Shown: piece by piece, positions 1-10,341 of the stretch
Position numbering within the stretch: position 1 is the first letter of the stretch
How the letters are laid out: every line of letters starts with the position of its first letter
Assembly: GCA_020631735.1 (NCBI GenBank)
Contig: CM036215.1
Coordinates: 12,240,346 to 12,304,345, forward strand
Direction: 5' to 3'
Length of the DNA: 64,000 bases
From: Saccharum officinarum
Taxonomy: Eukaryota; Streptophyta; Magnoliopsida; Poales; Poaceae
Notes under the pieces: generated by a model
What the model was told of the DNA's origin: nothing
The model's database searches: none
The model's input: only the letters and a program-made list of their open reading frames with translations
Made by a program: the position numbers and the translations under genes

Positions 1-321
1 CAATTCGGAATATAGGGAAGAATGCGAAACAAAATTTGTTCTGTAGTTCTTACCAATCACCAGCTACCTTCCCTACGTTGTGGGCCTACCATTGCTTCGC
101 CCTCTCATCAAGTGAGAAGGGAAACAACTTCCACTGTAATGTGTCTTGTGACATGCCTAAGATGGTCAGGCAAGCACAGAGCTGCTCAAATTCTCTCAGG
201 TGATGGTAGGGTTTTCATAGTCAAACCCCAAGAAGGTTTGTTCCCAAACTATGGCTATAAAGCCAGGGCAGAGTTCATAGCTAGAAGCTATGATTGGCTT
301 CGAGGATTGTGGTGGCTCTAA
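1..321 (-). pseudogene. Athila-type gag remnant (5' part, runs off window)
   Basis: Read on the minus strand from about 321 down to 1, this stretch gives the core of a Ty3/gypsy Athila gag in pieces. One frame shows SYELCPGFIAIV, and another shows TILGMSQDTLQWKLFPFSL followed by RAKQW. Gag is the structural protein that forms the cytoplasmic particle packaging element RNA. Reading needs a frame change near 200 and is stopped by TAG just after RAKQW, so the gene is dead. It lies directly downstream (minus strand) of the PBS and 5' LTR at 450-1733, as expected. The rest of the element is beyond the left edge. The 99-codon plus-strand frame over the same bases is a shadow. Confidence 0.7.
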
Positions 322-449
322 GAACTCACCCTTAGGAGCAGAAAGTTGGTGAATTGATTGGTGCTCCATTTGAAAAGTTTAAAAAGAAAAGAAAAGTAAA
401 ATAAATGATACATAGGTGAACTAGGTTCAAAGACTAAAATGACAATCGA

Positions 450-467
450 TCCCTAGCAACGGCGCCA
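450..467 (-). promoter_or_regulatory. Primer binding site, tRNA-Asp type (Athila element)
   Basis: The minus strand reads TGGCGCCGTTGCTAGGGA. This matches the 3' end of plant tRNA-Asp except near its far end and is typical of Athila elements. It sits 8 bases from the LTR end at 476. Confidence 0.85.
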
Positions 468-475
468 GAAATGCT

Positions 476-1733
476 TGTTGGTGTTTCTTAGCGAAAGCAG
501 AAGAATCCGCAAAGCATGGATACACGTTGTAGCACTTCACCCGGAGATATTTAGGGTATCATGATTTCCCAAGGGAACAGATGTGTAAGTCTTTTAGCTA
601 AGTCACCTAAAGAAAACAAAATGAGAGGTATCTTGGGTAGTGAGGTTTTTCCTAAGGGTAGATAAACTAAGTGAAGGTAATTCTGACGCTATAAACTCGC
701 TTCGGGCATCGAGTAGCACCTTGTCTGCCAAGTGAGCCTAGCTTGTAGCCGGCGTCAAACCCGGACATGGGGGAATATGAAGGACGAACAGGGCTATCAC
801 CACATGCCGCCTACCCCTCAACCATGGGAAACGAGGCAAACAAAGATAGCTTCTAGCCTAGACACCACGTCTACACTATCGACCATTACTCTAGCGTGCA
901 TGCAAGGGTTATCCATCTTTATTAGGGCCCTTTCACTAGAGCAACCGCCACTAGGATGGACAACGAACCCACAAGTGTATAACGAACAAAGATACCTTCC
1001 TTTAGTATATGAATGCCCAGAGTTAAACACAAAACTCCTTACTCCAAATAGTAAGTTGCTAGTAGAGGTACAAGAGAGAAGTACCTAGTTTCGACTTACT
1101 TCCACTAAGTGTAGCAAGTACACTTGGGGGGGTTGCCGACAGCTCTGGCGCTACTCCAACTTTTCCCTCTCTCACTCCTCTCTTTATTCTAGCTGATGCT
1201 AGCAACTATAGGACCTTCCCTCTCTTCAAGTCTTCTTCTCTAGTGTGTGTTGTAGAGGAGGGGTACCCTTCTATTTATACATGAGTGAAGGTGGTGCTAG
1301 GACACTATTTTTGGCCAAAACTTGTTTGCACTGTCATTGCATGTGGTCATGCCACTACCTCGATGAAGGAAGGGTCAGGCAGCATTGGGGAGGGAGCGAC
1401 CGCCCCTAGGAGCAATCGGTCCTTGACCACCGCCCTTGGCCACCGCCTTTGTGTGGTGGGCCATGGGCTGGACCTCCATCACTTCCCCGTGGTGCTTCGC
1501 CATGTTGGAGTCACGTTGGATGGCGTGCTTGTCATCCTTTTGTGCAAATGCATGTCAAAAATGCCTTTTCGGTGAACTTCTTTGTGTACTCATGTTTTGT
1601 GACCTGCAAGAATGCGATGCACCAAAACTCATGGAGAGTGTGAGTATATAACCCCTAGTCCTATGTTTTCATGTTCCATTTTGTATATTTTATGTGAATG
1701 TTGGTGATAAATGTGAGTTAAGCATCGCCAACA
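476..1733 (-). mobile_element. 5' LTR of a minus-strand Athila-type element
   Basis: On the plus strand this 1258-bp LTR begins TGTTGGTGTTTC next to the PBS and ends ATCGCCAACA, so the minus-strand element starts TGTTGGCGAT and ends AACA, the usual TG...CA inverted ends. A related but truncated LTR lies at 15659-16010. Small open frames inside are not supported as genes. The partner 3' LTR is outside the window, so its target duplication cannot be checked. Confidence 0.75.
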
Positions 1734-2160
1734 TGCATGATGGCTCAATTGGATGAGTCCTAGCAGTAGTGAGGTTGTGGTGCACCCTTGGGTAGGGTGA
1801 AGTTCTTTGTGTGATGTAACATAAGTGGTATCGCTTTTGCTACCCCACTACCGTAATGGCCAAAAACTTTGGTTTGTAATAACCTAATACTGGTTTGTAA
1901 ACTTATGGTATTATAAGACTTTTGCCACTTACTCTGATGTAATATATTTTGTATATTTGTACAACTATTGTAATACTACAATGTTTCTATAATGGATCCT
2001 ACCTGGGAGAAAAACGAGGATGATTCGGGGTTCCCCAAGGACTCCTGACAGGCTACCGGAGTTGTTTGACTTACATGTGCTACTATCAGAAGTCTGTGGG
2101 ACAATGATAGGTACATGTGGGCTATATAACTTGGGCGGTTCTGCCACATACAAATATGCA
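1734..2160. repeat. Dispersed repeat, copy 1 (LTR-tail-like)
   Basis: This 0.4-kb stretch aligns by eye over most of its length with 16206-16590. Shared landmarks are GATTCGGGGTTCCCC, GCTACCGGAG/ACTACCGGAG and the end GGTTCTGCCACA. Both copies lie beside an Athila-type LTR. It looks like the 3' part of an LTR whose family I do not recognise. No coding potential is evident. Confidence 0.5.
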
Positions 2161-2351
2161 CATGGATTACCATCCTTGTCGTTTGACTCCAAGTTGAGTG
2201 TGATGATTCTAGCAAAACCATCAGCCGCTGCTACTTCATTCGTAGTATACATCATCCCCTAATTTGGTAGAAAAAGTCCTAACAAAAAACAATGTGCACG
2301 GGGCCAACATATTCCGTGTATGAACTCTCTCTGTCGATGAACAAGCTAAGA

Positions 2352-2516
2352 GCCTGATTGGTTGGCTTCCAAAATTTGCTAAACCAAAGATTTGGTAAGC
2401 CATGATTTTGGCTATTATTTGGTTGGCTACCAAAACTTGCCAACCTCTCACATTTGGCTTGCCAAATCCATGGCAACTTTTTTACCTAACTTTGGCTTGC
2501 CAAATCTTTGGCATGG
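2352..2516. mobile_element. MITE-like repeat, family uncertain
   Basis: The segment opens GAGCCTGATTGGTTGGC and contains several inverted and direct copies of TTTGGCTTGCCAAAT-type sequence. This resembles grass Tourist/PIF-like MITEs that start GAGCCTGTTTGG. A matching right end and target duplication are not evident, so it may be truncated. The flanking bases 2161-2351 and 2517-2723 show nothing I recognise. Confidence 0.3.
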
Positions 2517-2723
2517 CATATATACAGTTTTAGAATACACCACCTACATGTACTGAAGTTTGTAACCCAAAATTAACAACAATTCGAGAACATCCACAAC
2601 ATTCAAAAGCGAAATTAAAATAAAATCTACAATTCCGAAGCTAATTAATTTTGATTACCTCAGAGGTACTGTGCTGGATGGCGGGCAGGTAGCTGGACAT
2701 GACCGCCATGAGGTCACATCAGC

Positions 2724-3065
2724 GGATGGGAAGACCCCTAGCGAGAGGCGATATCGAAGCCCCACAGCCTCAGGTTCTAGATGCTCCTGTCCACCCCTCG
2801 CCATCGAGGTGCCCCTCCACCCCACCCGCTCTCCACCATCCCGCACGCTCGCAGCACCATTCGCCGGAGGCCCTTCTGCCGGCAGATGGGAGTCCCCCAG
2901 AGAGAGAAGAGGTCAACACCCCCACGCCGTTAGGTTTCAGATGCTATTGTCCACCACTCACCGTCGAGCTGCCAGTCCACCCCGCCCGCTCTCCGCCGTC
3001 CCTCGCACTCGTAGCACCGTTCACTGGAGGCCCTTGCGCTGATAGATGGGAGGACCCATAGCGAG
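2724..3065. repeat. GC-rich tandem repeat, about 160-bp period
   Basis: The landmark GATGGGA(A/G)GACCC or GATGGGAGTCCCC followed by a GAGAG-like tail occurs at about 2724, 2885 and 3044. The sequence between successive landmarks aligns, including the CACCCGCTCTCC segment and the GGAGGCCCTT segment, so there are two full units plus a partial third. Open frames on both strands here come from composition and duplication and have no recognisable domain. Confidence 0.6.
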
Positions 3066-3125
3066 AGCCAAGGTCAATGCCCCATGGCCTTAGGGGCAGC
3101 TCGACGGTGAGCAGGGACGGGAGCA

Positions 3126-3560
3126 CGAACCTAAGGATAGCATTTCACATGAGGGGAGGGCTGGGAAAAGAAATTTTGGGGGAGGCATTTCCCCTTCCCG
3201 CCCAGTGCTATATTATAGCTGCTGAATATCACCGCCGGTGTGTCAGAGGAGCCGGCGTAGATACTTTATCATCACTGCCTTTTCATGGCTCAGCGGTGTT
3301 GCTTCAGTTCCATGGCCGCCGAACGCAGACATATAATTGTATCAAGAACCCTATGATATGGCGAATATGGTAGACATGGAAGAGCGTACACCATGGCATA
3401 GATGCGGTGTTAGGTCTGTTTTGACTTTGGGGCATGAGCAAAGACAAAAATATCCTTCTAGTTTGCAATAGTACAATACAATGATAAAATTGGTCATTGG
3501 CCATTATTCTATAATAGTCACGGCTTTCTTCCCCCTTTGTGCTAGAGTTTGTCACCCCTG
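3126..3560. other. Unassigned, CACTA-like subterminal motifs
   Basis: The motifs TATCACCGCCGGTG, GCCGGCGTAGATAC and TTTATCATCACTGCC between about 3226 and 3285 resemble the subterminal motif clusters of the CACTA element at 16595-17909. No CACTA terminus (CACTACTACAG or its complement) is visible nearby. The rest holds nothing I can name. Confidence 0.3.
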
Positions 3561-3624
3561 ACGCCAACCACTGCTCTCATCCCCCTGCTCCTCTCCTCTT
3601 TGCTCCCCTGCTTCTAGCAACACC

Positions 3625-4205
3625 ATGTCTCATCAGATGGATTGCTCGTCATCACAGAGCAGACATCCCTGAAGGCCACCGTATGTAGAAGAAGATGATG
3701 TTGGGGGAAGAGACGGGCCTCCCTCTAATTATTTGCGATGAGTGCGGCATGGAGAGGGTGATTGAGCTTCAGTTGAATACTGACACTAATCCTAGTTGTA
3801 TGTTCTTCAAATGCCATAGGAACAATCCCTGGGTAAGCATTTGCTCATCTCTTGTTTTGGTTTGATGCAATCACAGATTGGATCTAGTCATTTGAGTGCA
3901 TCTGTTGTTCTGTTTCCCTTGATTTTGTACAGGTCTGGCCAAGATGCAAGTTTTATGAATGGCAACGAGACTATCTGAAAAAACTGGTGAAAATGGGTAG
4001 GGTTGTGATTCACCCAGAACCTGGACAAGCAGATTCTCCAAATTCTAATGCGTGAGTTGGGAAAAATGAAGAAGCAGATTCAACAACATAGAGATTGGTG
4101 CCTGCTGAGGCAAACGTAGTGCAATCCTTGCTTACAATTGTTAGGCTTTTCACACTAGTGGTTGGTGCTGTTGTTGCGGTTATAGTAATGTATCTTTTCA
4201 AATAG
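3625..4205 (+). pseudogene. GRF-type zinc-finger protein with C-terminal membrane segment (broken)
   Basis: Two exons are visible. Exon 1 (3695-3832) ends at a GTAAGC donor. Exon 2 (3933-4205) follows a TTTTGTACAG acceptor, and the frame is preserved across the join. The product shows LPLIICDECGMERVIEL, then MFFKCHRNNPW and, across the intron, VWPRCKFYEW. These are the spaced cysteines and aromatic signature of a small GRF zinc ribbon, a domain usually associated with nucleic-acid binding. The last 30 residues (SLLTIVRLFTLVVGAVVAVI) form a membrane segment, as in many short plant GRF proteins. An upstream ATG at 3625 gives an MSHQ-type N-terminus like the copy at 21044, but it is out of frame and stops after 15 codons. 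Two in-frame stops (TGA 4053, TAG 4089) precede the membrane segment. I call it a pseudogene; a short protein from 3695 to 4055 is also possible. Confidence 0.7.
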
Positions 4206-4319
4206 TGTTGTATCTGTACTTGCTATGATCTTCATCTCTGGTTACAGAGGAGCAGAACTTATTAGCTAAACCATGTTTATTCATGATTAATGTACTGTTT
4301 TTGGGTCTAAGGATAATTA

Positions 4320-4492
4320 ACTCAACCTTGTTTGTTGATGTTCAATTTGTTGTGCTCAAGGATTGATGTAATCTCAAGGCATGTTGTCTGTTGATGTTCA
4401 TTGTGTTGTGCTCAAGGATTGATATAATCTCAGGGCGTGCTGTTTGTTGATGTTCAATGTGTTACGTTGAAGGAATGATGTAAGAGATCTCA
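4320..4492. repeat. Three tandem copies of a roughly 57-bp unit
   Basis: The phrase TTGTTGATGTTCAAT...GAAGGATTGATGTAATCTC or a close variant is repeated three times with a period of about 50-60 bp. The array lies just after the GRF pseudogene and may be part of its 3' UTR. Confidence 0.65.
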
Positions 4493-4603
4493 TGGCCAAA
4501 TAGTGTGTTGAAGGATATATGGATCCTGTGGACCGATAGCTTCTAAGAGAAGTTTGTTTGTTTTTTTAGTAAACAGGAGGGGCTTGTGCCCCTACTGAAC
4601 TTT

Positions 4604-4848
4604 CCTATTTGGTTTCTAGCCACACTTCACCTTAGCCAAGTTTGACCAGGTTGGCAATTGTTGGTTTTGAACTAAGGTTAGGCATGATTCTTTTGGGCTC
4701 CACATGTCATAGAGTAAATAAGTGTGGTAAGATTCCCTTAGGCATGGCAAAGTGTGGCCACCAATTTGCTAGCCACACTTTTTGTGGCTTGCCACACTTG
4801 GCTAAGGTTAGTTGTGGTAGACTATGGATAGGAAACAAACATGCCTAA
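4604..4848. mobile_element. PIF/Tourist-like MITE
   Basis: The left end TATTTGGTTTCTAGCCACAC...CCTTAGCC is matched in inverted orientation by the right end GGCTAAGGTTAG...GGAAACAAACATGCC. The inside is AT-rich, has no coding potential and repeats AGCCACACTT/AAGTGTGGCC motifs. TAA follows the right end, as expected for PIF insertion sites, but the left TSD is not clear. Confidence 0.55.
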
Positions 4849-4875
4849 TTACAAAAAGGGGAAAATCAGGGGGGT

Positions 4876-7442
4876 TGTTGATGGTAGATAACAACCATTA
4901 TAAACCATCAATATAAATTGAATAAGGGCATGAATGTAATCATCAATATAGACTTAGGGGTTTAAACTAACAAATTCCATAAGATTTGGTGAATTTGTGT
5001 TTTCAGCAGGGTTTATTCAGAAATCCATTAAGGTGGACCTATATGTTAGAGTTAATCGCGCTTACCCACAGCGAAATAGACACGAGAAGGATCTAGAAGA
5101 CTCTAGAGGACACCACACCATGGCAGGGCCCGAGTGGCAGCCAGGTGGGGCTGGCCGGCCCCCTGGTCCACCTGTCAGCCCCTACCTCCAATGCTAGTTC
5201 TCCACCACCTTAGGGTTTGCATCTACGCCATCCATTCAGGTTGGTTTGATTTGAAGGCTCAGGATTGATGCTCCGGCCTATATATACCAGCCCCTACCCC
5301 CAACCTCAGCCATTCGATCATTGCATTCACTCAAGAAGACAGAAACCCTAATCCTCAGAGCTGCACCATATTCTAGGGCATAGCTAGCTAGGCTAGTGAT
5401 GAGGACATAGCTCCATCAGATACAATCCCTATCACTAATTCAACACCGAATTCTTTACAAGGACCAATGACAAGGGCTCGTACACATCATTTGAATTATG
5501 AGGTGCGTTCGTCCCTTATGCTATATACTAATATTAATGAGGATGGGGTGCTACTAAAGCCTTGTGATGTCTTATTGCTTAGGAACATGGGTTCAGCACA
5601 GTTTACATCCAACGAGCTATGGTGTATGCAAAGCACAAGAGCTACCTCAAGTTTTGATACACCATTTACATCGAGCCAACCGCTGCTTATGCCAACTTCA
5701 AGCTCTACGCCAAGCTTATGCTCAAGCAACAAACATTAGCATGCACAAGACTGAGTTCACGTGACAAGTACTCCAACTTCACATATAAATCTGTACCAAC
5801 CTCTGCAGTTTCGTGGTGCATGATATACATGATTGGAAAGCCTATCAAGTCTACTTTCCAACCCAACAAACGGAGCATCTTTTGGACTTCCCACTAAAGA
5901 GTTATGGTTGATTTACTGAAGGCTACACAAAAGCTCAGAAGACGCATGAGAACTCCAAGAGACTTCATGGAAGCTGAACCAATTGGCCTTCCACGTCCCC
6001 AAGTGGTGACCTGCGTCCATAGCCTTCTAGGAGAGTTGTTTTCTGTTATAAATAATACCATGTACTGCTACAAAACTTGGGTTTTGCTTAGATTGCATCT
6101 GCACACTTTGTTTGTGAGATTTCACCACTGTACCGGACCGACTAGGCTGCTACTTTGGTTTGTGATTCCCCAAATTGCAATTTCAGATTGCCTTTACCCA
6201 ATTCTTGCTTGTGTTCTTGAGTCGCTTGCAGGGACTAGCCTTCTTGGAGAGGTCATCTGGGTTTCGTGCTCGGTTGATAACCATCAGAGCAGTGGTGCTG
6301 TGATTGCAAGGGAGTTGATCTACTCGGTCGGAGCCCTTGGATCATCTACGTTGTGATCTCCACAATTCGACTTATCATCTACCTACCGGAAGATTGGGCC
6401 TCTATACCCATTAGCTAGGTCTAGAGGGAGGCAAGCTTTGCTTGTATTTCCGATCTTGTCAAGAGCGTGGCTTGGTATAGTCCTTGTACCTCCTCTCTCG
6501 TTTGTATCTCTCATTAATTTTATATGTTTGCTAAAATTGTTATGATAATGTTCTTTATATCATTCATGTTCCTAATTATAATGTTCGTTGTCTACTTTGA
6601 TTATATGCTTAGTATAGCTAGATTGTCATCATGTTCAAGCATAAGTTCGTATAGAGCTCACTCTAATGTACACAGCGTGAGTGGTCGACATTGTGTAAGT
6701 GTGGTGCTTATACGTTGTTCACCTATGGATGCACCCTATATTCCAGGCCATGTGGTAGATCGCAGATGCGGCACTCCCGTTGAGTCCTTTGCAGTCCACT
6801 ACCCGAATATAGGACAAGTAGGATGTGGTTACGAAGGAAGACAAGCTCTGTTTTTAATCTTCCTTAGTAATATCCCTTATGTGTAGATATGAAGTTGATC
6901 TTAGCCATGACTACTAAGTGTAATTGCATTAATCAACGTATGCTTTGACTTGTAATTAAGAATGACTTATGAATTACTCCTCTAATATTCTAACTTAGCA
7001 ATGCTAATGCCATAGAAAGGAGTACTCTGAGTGATCATTTATCATTACTTATCATATTTACCTCTTGACTTACCCCTGTTGTGAGTAGAAGTTTGGTCAT
7101 GGTTTATTTCTTCATCATGTGTATAAGTTATCAACATATTCCAATTGCCCGTCCTTCCCTGTGGTAAAAATATAAATAACGATACCTGGAATACTCATGG
7201 GTGAAGTGAGGTATAATTATCTGTGCGCTTGCAGATCCCTTTATGTACATATTTATATTATTTCTAATCACATAAAATATTAGAAGTACTTCTTAGTGTC
7301 ATTCTAGAGGAGGCACTAGATAGTACCAATAAATATTTCTAGCGTCATAGCTAGGGATGACAACTTAGTAAAAGTGATGCTAAGAAATATCAACAACATT
7401 AGGTGGCTACTAAAACAAGTGACAAGTTAATGAATACCAACA
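4876..7442 (+). mobile_element. E1 5' LTR (interrupted by solo LTR)
   Basis: At 2567 bp it is longer than the 1559-bp 3' LTR because of the insertion at 5397-6413. Without that insertion and its extra GCTAG copy the two LTRs are about the same length (1545 and 1559 bp). A TATA-like CTATATATA lies at 5278-5286. The LTR end was set by comparison with the 3' LTR. An internal segment at 7326-7357 resembles a decayed LTR-end plus PBS. Confidence 0.88.
5397..6413 (+). mobile_element. Solo LTR inserted in the E1 5' LTR
   Basis: The 1017-bp segment starts TGATGAGGAC, ends ACCCATTA and is flanked by the perfect 5-bp duplication GCTAG (5392-5396, 6414-6418). The E1 3' LTR has the empty site. TATAAATA lies at 6047-6054, followed by leader-like sequence, which suits an LTR. 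An open frame runs from about base 5399 to 5739 and contains LQGPMTRARTHH and VLLLRN. These motifs occur near the C-terminus of some Ty3/gypsy polyproteins, which suggests the parent element's pol ran into its 3' LTR. The parent lineage is not determined. Confidence 0.82.
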
Positions 7443-7450
7443 AGCATTTC

Positions 7451-7468
7451 TGGCACCGTTGCCGGGGA
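7451..7468 (+). promoter_or_regulatory. E1 primer binding site (tRNA-Asp type)
   Basis: TGGCACCGTTGCCGGGGA matches the tRNA-Asp 3' end with one mismatch. It lies 8 bases after the LTR end, the same spacing as in the element at 450-475. Confidence 0.9.
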
Positions 7469-7524
7469 CTAGATTTAAAACTCTATTCTTTGTAGCGACG
7501 CTAAGAAATGTCAACAAGCATTTC

Positions 7525-7542
7525 TAGCGCCATTGCCGGGGA
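7525..7542 (+). repeat. Second, duplicated PBS-like site in E1
   Basis: TAGCGCCATTGCCGGGGA lies 74 bases after the first PBS and is preceded by the same CAACAAGCATTTCT context. The LTR-PBS junction has therefore been duplicated into the leader. Comparison with the 3' LTR shows that the first site is the real junction. Confidence 0.75.
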
Positions 7543-7671
7543 TGGTAGCTAGGCAACCATGGAATATTGATAAACTTGTACTTATTGATGTGATCGAGAT
7601 AACCATTGAGCTCTGCTCAAACAGGCTTACCCTTGTTCTGTCTACTTTTTATATCTTATGCAGGGTAATGT

Positions 7672-10341
7672 ATGACCGGTTTTGACCTTCTGACAAACTA
7701 CGTTGAAGATCCAGAAGCATTAATCAGGAGAACTAGAGCTAAACTCAAGAAAGTCTCAGCTTTAGAATCGGAAGACAACCAGATAAGGCGCAGCTTAACA
7801 CCAGATTTTGAAGCTATGGCTGACAAGACCCTCTGTGAGTTCTCTGCTCCAACTACGGCCAACATCTATACTGGACCGGCGACCAATGTTGGAGACAATG
7901 GATTTGAGCTCAAGCTAGCTCTCATCAATATGGTCCAAGCTAGCCAGTTTTGTGGAAAGGCACATAAAGATGCAAGTGCTAATCTCCAACACTTTCTGGA
8001 GATCTGTAGCACTTTCACTATGAAAGGAGTTTCCAAAGATGCCATACTACTTCGCCTCTTCCCATTCTTAGTTTTGGGGAAGGTGAAGCAATGGTTTTAC
8101 GCCAACAAAGATAGAAATACTACACGGGATAACTGCTCCACTGTCTTTCTAGCGAAGTTCTTTCCCACAGGCAAGACCAATGCTCTACGTGGGAGAATTT
8201 TAAGTTTTTCACAGCAACATGATGAATCTGTCCCTGAGGCATGGGAATGCTTTCAAGACTACATATCAGAATGTCCTCATCATGGGATGGAGAATTGGCT
8301 ACTCATGCAGACTTTCTACCATGGGTTAACAAATAGCACCCGTGAGAATATGGATGCTGCTGCTGGAGGTGCTTTCCTGTCACTCACAATCCCAGGTGCA
8401 ATAGCTCTTGTAGAGAAGATGGTCAACCAAGGTTGGAATGAACAACGTCTTTAGACCCGCAAGAGAGGCGGAGGTATGCATCAACTCAATAAGGTAGACA
8501 TGCTATCTGCCAAGATGGATCTGCGGATGAAGAAGCTTGAAGATTGAGCCAATGAGAAGCAAGAAGTCATGCACATTTACAATTCCCGCATGACGTGTGA
8601 AGAGTGTGGAAACACTAGGCATTCAGGGAATAATTGTCCTGAAACCCATGAGTATGTGAGCTTCGTCAACAACAACTATCATCCTCAACAAAATCAACGA
8701 TGGAATCAGCAACAAAGGCTGAACTACCAAGGTAATTACCAAGGTAACTATCAAGGTAATAATTACAATAATTTTAATAACCAACCACCCTTGAGAGAAT
8801 TAATTTCTGGCCAAGCTAAAATAATAGAGGGCTTATCTAGAAAATTAGCTTCCAATGATAAAATCTTAGAAAACATAAACAGTAGAATGGATAGCTTCTC
8901 CTCTACCATTAAGAACCAGTATAGCTTTAATAAGATGATAGAATCACAAATAGCTTAGCTGGCGGCTGCTGTTCCTCTGACCGACAAAGGTAAGATTCTG
9001 GGGAAACCGCAAGATCTAGAAACTACAAATCTTGTCGATATTCACAATGCAGCATACTACTATATACAACCATCAGCTAGAGGATGGATAGATTATTCCT
9101 TACCTGAAAAGAAAGGTGATCTAGGAAGACTTGTCATCCCCATAGCTATTGGACCTCACATTTTCCAAGAAGCTATCTATGACTTTAGAGCAAGTGTCAA
9201 CATCATGCCAAAAGTAATCTATGATAAAATTAATGGAGATACTTTATTGTACACAAACATGCATTTGCAGCTTATAGATCGGTCACTCTACTACCCCAAG
9301 GGAGTTCTTGAAGATGCCATTGTTCAAGTGGGATAATCATATGTTCCCATAGACTTTGTGGTTTTGGAAATAGGTGGAGATGTAAGGACACCCATTATCT
9401 TGGGCCGACCTTTCCTAAGCACCGCAAAGGCCATCATCTACGCGGATAGTGCAAAGATCTATTTCACAATCAAGGATAGAAAGGAGAAATTCGCTTTCAA
9501 GAATCATATCTTGCAATCTCCTGGTCATCCACAAACGTCGTACCTGCCTGAAGAAACAATAGTGACCAAGAAGAGAAACAACCGGAGAAAAAGGAAGAAC
9601 AAGGCCAAGCAGCCACAAGAAGAATCAGTCAATATGATCAACACACTCCGTTCAGAGTACAACCACCTCCTCGCTTCACCATTCCTTGCCAAGAAGGACG
9701 ATCCAGGAGTACCCACGATCAAGTGTACCATTGGGCAAAGAATATTCCACAACACCTTCTGTGACATTGTGTTGGGTGTCAACATAATGTCCAAGGTAAC
9801 GTATGAATACCTATTTGGTGATGAACCTTTGTTCCCTACATATATGCAATTGCAGATGGTGGATCAATCAATTTGATTTTCGGATGGAATAGCAAAAAAC
9901 ATAATGGTAAGAATACATGATCACTATGCCCCTGCCGACTTCATGGTTCTGGACATGGGAGAAGAAGACGTACCTATCATCCTTGGAAGAGCATTCCTCA
10001 ACACCATCAACACGATCATCTACGTCAGATCTGGATAAGTCCACTTCCAATTCCCCGAAGAAAAGGTACGTTGTTATTTCAATAGTTATACTACTTATGA
10101 ACAGCCAAAGAAGTCCTGCTCCAAGAGGAGACATCGAACATCCCGGTGCCCGAGGAATCAATCCCCAAATAATGAAAATGAAGATGAATAAGTTGTGAAG
10201 AATGAACATACTCCGCCTAAGACAAGTCCACAGACCAAGCAGGTGTGGAAGGAAAAGGTGACATCATCAGAGTCACCATCACAAGAGGTGCAACCATCAA
10301 GGTCTCCATCTCTGGGACCGAATGATGCACCTGAAGAATAA
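7672..10341 (+). pseudogene. E1 gag with zinc knuckle and two protease-like domains
   Basis: A single reading frame of 890 codons runs without any frameshift but with seven in-frame stops (at 8452, 8545, 8956, 9334, 9874, 10036 and 10189). In order it shows an Athila-type gag core (LLRLFPFLVLGKVKQWFYA, about codon 125; CPHHGMENWLLMQTFYHGL, about 200) and a CX2CX4HX4C knuckle (CEECGNTRHSGNNC, 309-322). Next come a YQGN repeat and a coiled-coil-like stretch. The first retropepsin-like domain has a YDFRASVN active-site region at 503-510 (normal DxGAS changed to DFRAS) and ILGRPF at about 575. The second has CDIVLGVN at 697 and IILGRAF at about 768, and a basic tail follows. Gag would package RNA and the protease would mature the particle. 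RT and integrase are absent. The start at 7672 is the first ATG after the leader. Confidence 0.85.

Noticed and set aside
22..321. Plus-strand open frame of 99 codons
   Set aside because: The minus strand of the same bases carries recognisable Athila gag next to its PBS and LTR; the plus frame is a shadow.
732..1088. Open frames inside the Athila LTR
   Set aside because: No domain, on both strands, and the region is LTR by its ends and PBS.
6524..6886. Hydrophobic 120-codon frame, with a partner at 13145-13564
   Set aside because: Both are the same part of the E1 LTRs; the frame reads through LTR sequence and has no known family.
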